Positions 10,171 to 19,728 of a DNA stretch of 64,000 nt are shown here, piece after piece. The stretch is from Typhlomys cinereus. Lineage: Eukaryota; Chordata; Mammalia; Rodentia; Platacanthomyidae. The notes under the pieces were generated by a model. That model saw only the letters and a program-made list of their open reading frames with translations. It did no database searches and was not told the DNA's origin. How positions within the stretch are numbered: position 1 is the first letter of the stretch; each line of letters opens with the position of its first letter. The DNA lies in assembly GCA_023101885.1 (NCBI GenBank), contig JALPQD010000402.1, positions 1,257,017-1,321,016 on the forward strand. Reading direction: 5' to 3'. The position numbers were made by a program, and so were the translations under genes.

Positions 10171-11471
10171 TTAATGTGTTAATATAAATGATTATTAATA
10201 AGTATTAGTAAATAAAATAATTTTTTTCCACTTTGCTATTTACTTTAAATTTTAAAAAGTATTTTAAATTCCTAGTTATACATGATCCTTGCCTCCCTCG
10301 TTTCCCCCTCCCATTCTCCCTCCCTTCCTTTCCACTCTCATCCCTGCCCACCCTACATCTCCTCCCTTCATGGGTCCAGTCTACTCCCTCCTACTCTGCT
10401 GTCCTTTGGCTCTATGGGTCCTGGGGTTCCCTCTACTCTGGCGAAGACCAAGGGGCCTTTCCTTGGGCAGGTGACTGATATGGGTACTCCCATTTTGATG
10501 CACTCCTCTCACTGACACCTCGCCTCTAAGGATCCTACTGCCTGAAACTATTTCTCCTGGGATCCACGCCAGTCTATGAGAGCATGTTGACATGTTCACC
10601 ACTTTGCAGATCTGATGAGGCCAAGTTCCATTTTGGCTGCCCTATCTTGAGCAGAGTAACCAGTCCAGCGACAGACCTCTCCATCTTTAGTCTCTTACAG
10701 TCTTACCGTCCCCTCTTCTACAGAGTTCCCTGAGCCTCCACATGGCGAGAGATTTGGCTGGCCTGGTTCCAGGTGAACATTGTAGGATCACCAGTGTTTT
10801 GTATTCTGGTCATTTGTTGTTGTCTGTTTTGTTATTCTTGCATTCTACAAGGCTGCATCAATACAGAAACTGTTAAAGAGAGACTTTCATATAAGGGAAG
10901 GCTTGAAGGAGAGGAAGGATCAAGAGCAGGGTACAGTAGTGGGTGGGGTCAAACTCCAGGACATCATCTAGCTGTCTACTAATTACTAACCCTCCCCTCC
11001 ACAATGGAGAACATATGTCCAGTACTTCAAACCAATCCAAATACCAGTGAATAGGAAGGAGACTGACTGTGGACTGGATCAGATATCTTGCTAATTATGG
11101 ATTTTTTTTTGTGACAGTAACCTTATTTTTCTATTGAACTATGTTCCTTTGTCTTGATTCTCTTGGGGTCTTTTTTCCCCTACCTTCCTTGTTATAATCC
11201 TTTGTAGTTATAATGGTAATAAAAAGATTTTCTCTTGAGTATGTCATTATAAGACTTGGAATTAGGTTCCACTTATAAAGGAGAACATGCAATGTCTGGA
11301 TTTCTGTGTTTGGGATACTTCACTCAGTATGATTTCTTCCAACTCCATCCATTTACCAGCAAATTTCATTAATTCATTTTTGATGGCTTTGTAGTATCCC
11401 ATCATGTATATGTGCCATATTTTCATTATCCATTCATCAACTGTTGCTTAATAGTTGAGGATTTGAGCTCT

Positions 11472-11722
11472 GGGCACATTTGTAGAGAATTAATGGTTGT
11501 GTTAGGCCCAGAGCAAACCTGCAAGAGATTGTCTACCTGATGGGGAACCCCAGTCCATGGTGGGTGGGACTAGGCCCTGAACAGGTGAATAAAATACTGA
11601 GAGCTGGTTGAGGAAGTCAGCATCCTTCTGTATACTTGGCCAGACAAGCTGGTCTGGCAAATAAGGATTGTCCCTCTCTCAGCTGTTTTATAGAAATGGT
11701 GTGGCCAGTTCTCTTGGCCCTG
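11472..11722 (+). mobile_element. hAT-like element inside the old L1
   Basis: TTTGAGCTCTGGGCACATTT to TGTGGCCAGTTCTCTTGG. The same sequence recurs in inverse orientation at 18165-18440 and, more diverged, at 16731-17072. It lies exactly where the surrounding L1 jumps from the ORF2 C-terminus to the ORF2 linker. Confidence 0.65.
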
Positions 11723-13423
11723 GTATTCATGCATATTAAATTTTTATAATCATTCATTTGTAGAAATTTTTGAATTTCCCTTTTGACTTCTGCCTGAACC
11801 CTTTTCTTGTTCAGTATCATGGTATTTCATTTCCAAGAATTTATGCATGTTGTTTGCTTTGTTGTGGATGTCTAGCTTTATTCCATGGTAATCAGATAAG
11901 GTACAGGATATTATTTAACTTTACTATATACGCAGAGGTTTGCTTTGTGTCCCAATATGTGGTCTACTTTGGAGAAAGTTCTAAGGGCTGTTAAAAAGAA
12001 TGTGTATTCCTTGGTGTTGGGAGGAAGATTCAGCAGAGGTCAGTCAGGTCATTTGGGTAATGGTTTGATTCACTCCAGTGTGTGTCTTTGTTCAGTTTTT
12101 GGCTTGCTGACCTGTCCAATGGTGACAGTGGAGTGTTGAAGTCCCCCACTGTTATCATGTTGGGGTTGATTTGTTGTTTTAAATGTTGTAATGTTTGTTT
12201 AGTGAATGTCATTGAGCTTATATTAGGTGAGTACAGTTCAGTATAGTGAAATCTTCCTGATGAATTGTTCCTTTGTCGAATATGCAGTATCCTTCATTGT
12301 CTCTTATGATTTCTTTTAGTTTGGAGTCTATTTTGTCAGATATCAGAATTGTTATTCCTGCTTGTTTCCTTTTTCTATTAGCTTGCAATACTTTTGACCA
12401 GTCTTTTGCTCTGAGAATGTGCCTATCTTCCATGGTGAGATGTATTTCCTGAAAGTAGCAGATTGCTGGGTTGTGGTATTTGATCCATGTTTGTAGTCCA
12501 TGTGTTTTTTTTTTTTTTTGAGAGATAATTCTATTGATGTTTCAGGTTATTACTGAGAAATGCTTGTTGATTCCTTCTGTGTTTTGTGGGTTTTATGTAT
12601 AGTTCTTTGCTAGAAAGTTGGCATGAGTATCTTTTCTAACATGTTTTATAGCCATGGGTCGATGTTTATTTAAACCTTCAGCTTTTCCTTATGGTGGAAG
12701 ATTTTTCTTTATCTTTAATCATGACTGATAGGTTTGATTGGTATATCAGTCTGGGTTGGCATTTCTGCTCATTGATGACTTAAATACATCTCTCCAAGCT
12801 CTTCTGGCTTTGACGGTTTCCATTGCAAAAACCAGCTATTATTTTAATACACTTACCTTTAAATGTGACTTGGTTTTTCTCTCTTCCTGCACTCATCACA
12901 TTCTCTTAGTCACAGATCTGTAGTGTTTTGACTATAATTTTTTGTGTTGAGTTTCTATTTTGGTCATATGTGATTGGTGTGTGATATGCCTCTTGTACTT
13001 GGATGGGGATCTCTTTCCTTGGCTATGGAAACTGTTCATTAATGATAGTGTGAAAAAATCTCTTCTGGAGTAGTTTTATGGGTTTCTTTTTCTAGTATTC
13101 CATGAATGCATAAGTTTGGCTTCTTCAAGTCCCATAACTCTTGAATATTTTGGCTTTTTCAACCTTTTTGATTAGGCCACTTGGTTCTGCCATCTTCTCT
13201 TCTAGTTCTATTTTCTGTTTCATTGGTTCTACTGGTTAAGACTTTCTGTTGAATTTTGGATTATAGTTAGGTTGTTTTTAATTTCTAGTTTTATCTCTGC
13301 ATGAGATTTTTTTCAACTGCTGTATGCTTACTTTTTTTTTTTAATCTTTAGCTACCTTTTCATTTCATCTAGGTGCCTGTTGTACTCTTGTTCATATTGG
13401 CTTATGAATTTGTTTAATTCCTC

Positions 13424-13621
13424 TCAGATTTCCTCTTTCATTGTTTTGATCATGGTAAAGATCATGCTGTGACAATCCTTGTCCTGGTTATTAAATTCTT
13501 GACTAATATCCAAGGGGTTATTCTGATAGGTATCCGTAGTTATGGGGTCAACATTTTTTGTAGGGGAGTTGTTGTCATGATTTCTGTTGTTTCTTATGGG
13601 TTTATGGTGTGACCTGATCAT
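13424..13621 (-). pseudogene. L1 ORF1 N-terminal remnant
   Basis: A 65-codon open segment that aligns with the N-terminus of the intact L1 ORF1 at 57.4 kb. Shared landmarks are an Asn-rich start, a DNKNKP-like run, a D-QNMI-like run and TMKEEI. Downstream ORF1 is frameshifted. Confidence 0.7.
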
Positions 13622-14460
13622 TTTGTGTTTGACTTCTAGAATCTTTCTTTGTGTGTGTTATTACTGTTATGAGTCATATAGAATTGCTGCATTTGGATAG
13701 TTATTGCTACTGTTTTTACTTAGGTATTGAAGGTATCAGTCTAGGGTTTCTTGCTGTTTTTCTTTTTTTTTCGAAGTTAAGGTTAATTATGCTGCCAAAG
13801 AAATGTTTGGAAGCCCTATTCTGGTTCTGGTGGTGACAGAGTTTAGTTCTAGATTTGCTAGAAAGGTTAGGATTGAGTGTCAAGGGATATTATGTGCAGT
13901 TTGGGTTAAGTATTAGATCAGCTTTATATTATGAACTAGGGTGGGTTTAGTAGCTAATTGTTAGAGATTAATGTGATATGGCAGCTATCAGTTCTTTAGA
14001 GGTAAGGATGAATGGTAAATGCCCTGAGGAGTGTGTGTCTGGGGTTTGGGGTATGCTGTTTAGAGGTCTTAAGCAGTGATCACTGTCAATTGAGATGAGA
14101 AGGAAAGTAAAAAGAGTTACTTATCTTAGGGTTGGATGTGAAGATTTCCTTCTGTTCAATGGAAGGAGTTTTAGGGTCCTCGGTAGCAAGGTGTTGGTGC
14201 TCTGGTCTCAGATTTGTGGTTCCTGTGGACTCTTGGAGGTTTTATTATTGGTTGGTGAGGGTTGGGAGGAGGATGGCATGGGGAGGTAGAGGGAGCATGG
14301 GGGGTGAGGGGATTGGTTGAGGCTGCCAAGACCTAGTGCCTTGTTCTCCATGGGGGAATAAATCTGATCCCTTAAAGCCTGCTGTTTACCCATAGCCTAG
14401 GGGTGTGTCTGCAGGCTAGTCATGAAGCACAGTGCCCTTAGCAGGCCCCAAACATGAAAG

Positions 14461-14574
14461 CATAAAATAAATTTATTATAATATAATATAATAAATAAAT
14501 AAATCATATAAAAACATTTAAAAATATAAATAATATAATAAATGTAATATTTATATAACATTCAAAAATATATA
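14461..14574. repeat. AT-rich low-complexity tract
   Basis: Almost pure A/T made of ATAATAT and AAATAAAT units. It joins the old L1 to the neighbouring SINE tail. Confidence 0.8.
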
Positions 14575-15150
14575 TACAGAGAGAGAGAGAGAACTTTCAG
14601 AAGCCAGTTTTCTGCTTTGTGCCAGTTAATCCTGGGTGTCAACTTGACACACCTGGCATTAACTATGATCAACTGAGACCATACCTGGCAAGATCATATG
14701 AGACCGCCTGAAGAGATTATCTGGATAATACAAAGGTCAGCCCTAGATCCCATCAGAATCTGCATAGATCACATTGGAACCTCTTAGTAGTGGACCAGAT
14801 AAAAAGAACCACAGAATAGAAGAAAAGAGAGAGAAAATAAATTCTCCAATCTTGTAGCTCTAAGCCTCTCAGATGGGTGTAATGTAGCCCGTCATCAGCT
14901 TCAGTCCTCCACCGTGAAACATTCAGACCTGAACATCAGCACTGCAAAATTGTGTGATCCTAGGTACTTGGATTACTAAGGTGAATAAATTTCCTTTTCT
15001 CCCTTTGGTTATTTGACCTTAAATGCTCTCTCACAGCAATAGTTAAGAGTAACTGTTGCATCCTTCCATCAAGAGGGCTTCCTGGGTTCAAACTCAGGTC
15101 ATTGGATTTGCCATCAGTAATCTTATTCATTGAGCCAACTTGCAGCCCCT
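14575..15150 (-). mobile_element. Second-family SINE split by a hAT-like insertion
   Basis: Minus-strand SINE: head at 15063-15150 (GGGGCTGCAAGTTGGCTCAA) and (GA)n tail with GAACTTTCAGAAGCCAG at 14575-14620. The two halves are separated by a 433-bp insertion at 14623-15055. Confidence 0.7.
14623..15055 (+). mobile_element. hAT-like non-autonomous DNA transposon
   Basis: Ends form short inverted repeats: the left end CAGTTAATCCTGG compares with CAGTTACTCTTAAC on the opposite strand at the right end. Inside are GTGTCAACTTGACACACCTG and TGAATAAATTTCC, as in other copies here. A clear 8-bp TSD is not visible. Confidence 0.65.
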
Positions 15151-15855
15151 GTCAAGATGATTATTATAGTAACAGAAAAAGAAACTAAACTACTAGCCAA
15201 TAGTCCACAGGAGTTCCAATTTTTCCATCTCCAACCAACACTTGTAATGTTTTTCCTTTTGGTAGTGACTTTCCTGGAAGAGTGACCTTTCATAACAGTT
15301 TTGATTTGAAAGATAAACTTTTGGAAAAGTTTTGGAGACTTCTTCACATCCATGGACTACCAGACTGAAAGTGGATGGGGCTTAGAAGTGGAATAGGAAC
15401 CTGCTCTTGGGAATAGCAATGCTGCCTCCTTGTGGTTAAAAGATAATTCTCTCTCCTCCCCACTGGGCAGTGCCTAGGACCACACAATTTTGCTGTGCTG
15501 ATGTTCAGCCTGAATGCTTTGAGAGCTTGCTACCTTGGCATTCAGAACCTTTTATCTTTATTACTGATTGTATCATAAGGGATTCTTCATTGTGTCTAAT
15601 ACTATACACCACCTATTTCCAAACATACATCTCACATGGATGTACTTGCCTTCTGGTATATGGGTCACTAGTATGACATTTTTCTTTAGGGATCTTGAGT
15701 TCCTAATTTTGCATTGAAATGTAGATCCAACAATGTGGACCTCTCAAATATACCAACACATTCGAAGGCAATGGTTAACCAAGGATATTGGAAACACCTC
15801 AAATGCTTTGGTCAGAGTGATTTCAGGCTGGCAGAGAATCATTCTCCCTCATCTC
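15151..15855. other. Unique sequence, nothing recognised
   Basis: No repeat family, RNA gene or coding similarity seen. Confidence 0.4.
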
Positions 15856-16618
15856 CTTTAAAATTTTTTATTACATTTTTTACCTAATCATACAAATTCA
15901 ACATGCACCCCCTTATTCTTCCTCTCCCCTCCCTTCCCCCGTCATCCCCAATTGCATTTTTCACCCTTTCCTTCCCTCTTACTCCCTCTCTCCCTTCCCC
16001 TCTCCTGTGCCCACCACTTCCTCCCTCCTATCCTTCAGAGCATCCACTTATGTGGGCTCTGAACCTCCCTGTGCACCCCCTCCCCTAGTGAGGGTTCAGG
16101 ACTCAGTGGCATAAATTGGGATCCCTTCTTGGGCTCCCTGTTTGCATGGGAACTTTATTATGACTGTTTTACCCCTTCCCTCTAAAGATCCTACTGCCTG
16201 AAGCCTTCTCCCCAGTGATCCACACTAGACTTTGGGGGGTCGTTGACATGTCAGCCATAGTGCAGGTCAGGCAAAGTCCAATCACATTTTGGCTGTATCC
16301 TGGCTGCTGCAGCCCTAACTTGTGTGGAGTATCTTGCATATAGTTGATCCTCCTCATCTTTAGGCTCTTACAATCTTGATGCCCCCTCTTCTGCAAGGTT
16401 CCCTGAGCTTTAGAATGGGGAGAGATTTGGCTGGTTTCAGGTGATTAATGTAGGTTCTTTGGTATTCTGAATTATGGTTTATTGTTTTCAGTTTTGCTTT
16501 TCCTGCACTGCCCTTGGTTGCATCCTGATTGATATGGAAGGTCATCTCCTTTGAAGATGTCATTAAGTGGGTTTGGAACTAAGATCCACTTATTAGGGAG
16601 TACATACAACATCTAACT
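15856..16618 (-). mobile_element. Old L1 3' end (3'UTR plus ORF2 stop region)
   Basis: Minus-strand 3'UTR with its G-rich block (C-rich on + at 15906-16030). The conserved sequence just after the ORF2 stop is near 16590 (TTATTAGGGAGTACATACAA on +). Confidence 0.8.
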
Positions 16619-16730
16619 TTTTGTATCCTCACTCCCTTTTTGTGGGCACTCTCCAGTCCAAATCCTGGCTGACTTGTCTCTTGAAGAACATACTTTAGGG
16701 TCCTCCTAGCCATTACATCCACAAGAGGAG

Positions 16731-17072
16731 CTGTGATAGTTAGATACAGATGTCAACTTGATAGCTACAAGCTGAGCTTTGGACACATTTGTGAAGATTT
16801 CATAGTTAAGGAAAGTCCTATGAAAACCTGAAGAAGATTGTCTAATTGATAGGGAAAATCCAGTTCGTGGTTGGTGGGGCTATTCCATCAACTGATAGAT
16901 AAAATGGGGGGAGAGCTGGTGAAACTGGAGTATTCCAAGAGAATAAGTCCACTGCCATATTTCTTCAACTGGCTCAGTGAGCTGGCATACTTAGTTATAC
17001 TTTGACAGACATGGTGTCTGACAAATTTGCCACTCTTTCAGTAATATGGTGTGGCTAGTTCCCTCAGCTCCT
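16731..17072 (+). mobile_element. hAT-like DNA transposon copy
   Basis: Starts CTGTGATAGTTAGATACAGA, followed by TGTCAACTTGATAGC. It shares GAGCTTTGGACACATTTGTG and the GGTGTGGCTAGTTCCCTC end with the copies at 11472 and 18165. Confidence 0.65.
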
Positions 17073-17079
17073 GTTATTG

Positions 17080-17216
17080 TGCACATACACGTATATACAC
17101 ATGTATATACACTTTCCCGCATGCAAACACACAAACACACACGCACACACTCATGTATGCGCACACACACACACACACACACACACAAACATCCACATGC
17201 ACACCATACACACATG
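17080..17216. repeat. CA-rich microsatellite
   Basis: Imperfect ACAC/GCAC/TACA units. The purest part is 17163-17187. Confidence 0.9.
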
Positions 17217-17470
17217 CTAGTGAAAGAAAAAAGATGATATTTTTCCTTTTCCTTTTCCCATCATACCCTCATGCTCTGATTGCATATTGTTTATAACATA
17301 GCAATAATATTATCTCATAAACCTTTCTGTACTGTAACTAGTCTTGCCATTTGTAATAGAAGGAGGCAGACTAAGGCGTAGGTATACACATTGAGTTTCT
17401 GGATTCTCTTCCTAGTCAGAATCTGTGGAATGTGAAGGGAAGTTAAATTGCTGTTAAAAGAGGACTTTCT

Positions 17471-17832
17471 CTTGGGCTGTGGAGCTAGCTCAATGATTAA
17501 AGGTTTTGCCTCAAAAGCAAGAAGATTGAATTTAGATCTCCAGATCAGACATAAAAATGTTGGGTGGGTGTGGTAGTCCACCAATATTCTATCTCTGCAG
17601 AACCTGGGAAATCCCAGCGCAAGTTGCCTAGTCAGATTTGCCCTAATGTCAAACTCTGGGTTTAATTAGAGACACAGATTTATAACAATAAGGTGAAAGA
17701 ATTATTGAGGATGATTCTTGATATCATCCTTGGGCCTCCATGGCACATACATTCAGTGCACTCATGTACATACATTTGCATATCTACATGCAAACACACA
17801 CTCTCCCTCTCTCTATATATATATGAAAGAAA
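17471..17832 (+). mobile_element. B2-superfamily SINE, older subfamily
   Basis: Head GGGCTGTGGAGCTAGCTCAA at 17474, diverged B box, and body with GGGAAATCCCAGCGCAAG. The end (CATCCTTGGGCCTCCATGGC) leads into CA/TA-rich tail sequence. It is longer than other copies, so an unrelated insert near 17620-17690 is likely. Confidence 0.6.
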
Positions 17833-17990
17833 AAATCTGGCATCACCCCTTCCTTTTTTCATCTTACCCTCATGCTCTGTCTGTACATTGCTAGCGAGAA
17901 TCCTTCAGAAGACTCTGTATACAAGGATAAAAGACACATGTTTAGCTTATGTCCATTTTCCATTTGAGGCAGCAGAAATCAGGAAGAACT

Positions 17991-18062
17991 AGTGTGGTGG
18001 TCAATCTCACTTGTTAACTCAAATCATCTGTAAAAGGAAGCTTGGAACATCTGTTGCAGTCA
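17991..18062 (+). mobile_element. Left part of an outer hAT-like element
   Basis: TAGTGTGGTGGTCAATCTCA resembles the start of the hAT-like family. The element is interrupted and its other half is at about 18480-18770. Confidence 0.45.
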
Positions 18063-18478
18063 AACTGCATGGTTGCTGATAAATGACCATCAAATGGCTT
18101 AAGGGAACAAGTGGTTTATTTTCTTACAGATTTTCTGGTTTCAGTTCTCAGTCCGACTTGATTGGACAGCATTCACCAACACAATAGCGCTAAGGGAACT
18201 GGCCACACCATTTCTATATAATGGCTGAGAGAGGGACAATCCTTACTTGCCAGACCAGCATGCCTGGCCAAGTATACATAAGGATACCAACTCTCTCAAC
18301 CAGCTCTCTAGCTCTCATTAAAGGGTTTAATCCCACTCATCTGAGCATTCACATTCAGCTAGACCATCTCTTGCAGGTTTACTCTGGGCTTAACCCAACC
18401 ACTAATTCTCTACAAATGTACCCAGAGCTCAAACTCTCAACAGCAAATTTGACACCTGTACCTAACTTATGGTGGATA
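18063..18478 (-). mobile_element. Inner hAT-like element, opposite orientation
   Basis: Read on the minus strand it holds TTTGAGCTCTGGGTACATTT, the TGGCCAGTTCCCTTAG segment and an AAATAAACCACTTGTTCCC end, as in the family copies at 11.5 and 16.7 kb. It splits a plus-strand relative. Confidence 0.6.
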
Positions 18479-18770
18479 GACTTGATCAGAATAATTCAAG
18501 TGAGATTAAACCACGGTGAGCTGCACCATTTCCTTGGACTGGGAATATGTGTGTCTTAGACTGAATAATATGGAAATCCCAGTTAAGGGTTAGTCTGCAC
18601 TCACCCTTTACTCTCTGCTTCTTTACTGTAAATGTGGTGTGATTAGCTGCTTCAAGCTTCTGTTGCCTTGATCTATGCAATGACTTGTGGGCTGACATAA
18701 GCCTTTCCCTGTTTAAGTTGTCCTTGTCAGGGTATTTTTTTGAGGTCATGCATCAGGAGCACGTGCACAA
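18479..18770 (+). mobile_element. Right part of the outer hAT-like element
   Basis: TAGCTGCTTCAAGCTTCTGT, then AAGCCTTTCCCTG, then TTGTCCTTGTCAGGGTATTT are in the order expected for the 3' half of the URR1-like family. Confidence 0.55.
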
Positions 18771-18785
18771 GACAGAAATTTATTA

Positions 18786-18804
18786 ATTGATGATGATGAT
18801 GTGT

Positions 18805-18849
<45 letters not shown>

Positions 18850-18985
18850 CAAGAGGACACTTGTGTTTATGTGGAGGCCCAAGGAAGACATCAAGAATCA
18901 CCGTGGATTGCTTTACTTTCTTATTACTTTGCTCTGAGGTTTCCCAGGCTCTACCTTCCAGGACTGGAATTGCAGGCCACGACCA
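18786..18985 (-). mobile_element. Truncated B2-superfamily SINE
   Basis: Minus strand. The (GT)n at 18801-18846 is its tail. The body with CCTGGAAGGTAGAGCCTGGG is present, but the tRNA-like head is missing and is replaced by an L1 3' end. Confidence 0.7.
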
Positions 18986-19035
18986 TATTTTTCAGGTAAT
19001 TTTTGAAACTTTATTATCTCAAAACAATTCTAAAA

Positions 19036-19287
19036 ATGGAAATGCCACTGAGTCCTTACACCTCATCAGAGAGGAGGACCCAGAGGAAAGTTTGATATAC
19101 TCATTAAAAGATGCTTCAGAGATGGGGGGAGGGGCACTGGGAGAAAGGGAGGCAGGGGAGAAGGAAGGGACAAAGCCGGGAGGGAACAGGGAGGTCCAGG
19201 GAAGGGTGGAGGGAGAGAGGGGAAAGGGGTTCCTATTATGTTTGTATGAGCAGAAACAAATAAAAAATCATAACAAAAAAATTCTAA
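19036..19287 (+). mobile_element. L1 3' end fragment
   Basis: Starts GAAATGCCACTGAGTCCTTA, passes the G/A-rich block and ends at the TTTGTATGAGCAGAAACAAA tail shared with the other L1 copies. Confidence 0.8.
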
Positions 19288-19299
19288 AAAGAAGTATAG

Positions 19300-19600
19300 G
19301 AGGGCTGGAGAGGTGGCTCAGGGGTTAAGCCTCCACCTTCCAGGCGGAAGGTCCTGAGTTCGGATCCCAGATCTCACGTATAGATGCCAGGCGGAAGCGG
19401 GGGCAGCCTGCGCTTGTGGTCCTGGTAGGGCGGAGCCTGTGAATCCCGGGGCAGAAGGAGGTGGAGGCGTCCATGGTGGTTCACGAGTTCGTCCGTGGTT
19501 GTACACATACGCAGACCCACACACACACAGACACACACGCGCGGGCACATACACATGCACATGCGCATAGTTGAATAAATAATAATAAAAAATTAAAAAA
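19300..19600 (+). mobile_element. Young DIP-like SINE with TSD
   Basis: Full-length copy. The head GGGCTGGAGAGGTGGCTCAG carries an A-box-like TGGCTCAGGGG; B box GAGTTCGGATCC. The body is GC-rich with many CpG, followed by a CA-rich tail and GAATAAATAATAATAAAAA. The 12-bp TSD AAAGAAGTATAG is at 19288-19299 and 19601-19612. Confidence 0.9.
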
Positions 19601-19728
19601 AAAGAAGTATAGTAGTAGACTTCACAACATTGTATAAAAATAAAAATTCAAAACCATAAACAGAAATGCAGCATCACAGTGCATTCCATAACACATAAAG
19701 ACAGAAATTCAAAGGGACCTGTACTAGT

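Larger units (their letters stand above)
10215..14460 (-). mobile_element. Old L1, minus strand, internally deleted
   Basis: Read leftwards from 14460 the order is a probable 5'UTR (13622-14460), then ORF1 (about 12650-13621), the ORF2 endonuclease and linker (about 11730-12530), the ORF2 C-terminus (11290-11475) and the 3'UTR (10276-11290). The reverse transcriptase part of ORF2 is absent, and a hAT-like piece occupies the junction. ORF1 N-terminal residues (13424-13621) align with the young L1 ORF1 through the D-NQ/KNK and TMKEEI segments. All frames are broken by many stops. Confidence 0.85.

Noticed and set aside
18801..19328. 175-codon open frame
   Set aside because: Begins in a GT microsatellite and runs through a SINE body and an L1 3'UTR.
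19300..19375. tRNA gene at the SINE heads
   Set aside because: A and B boxes are present, but the sequence belongs to dispersed SINEs with TSDs and lacks a full cloverleaf.
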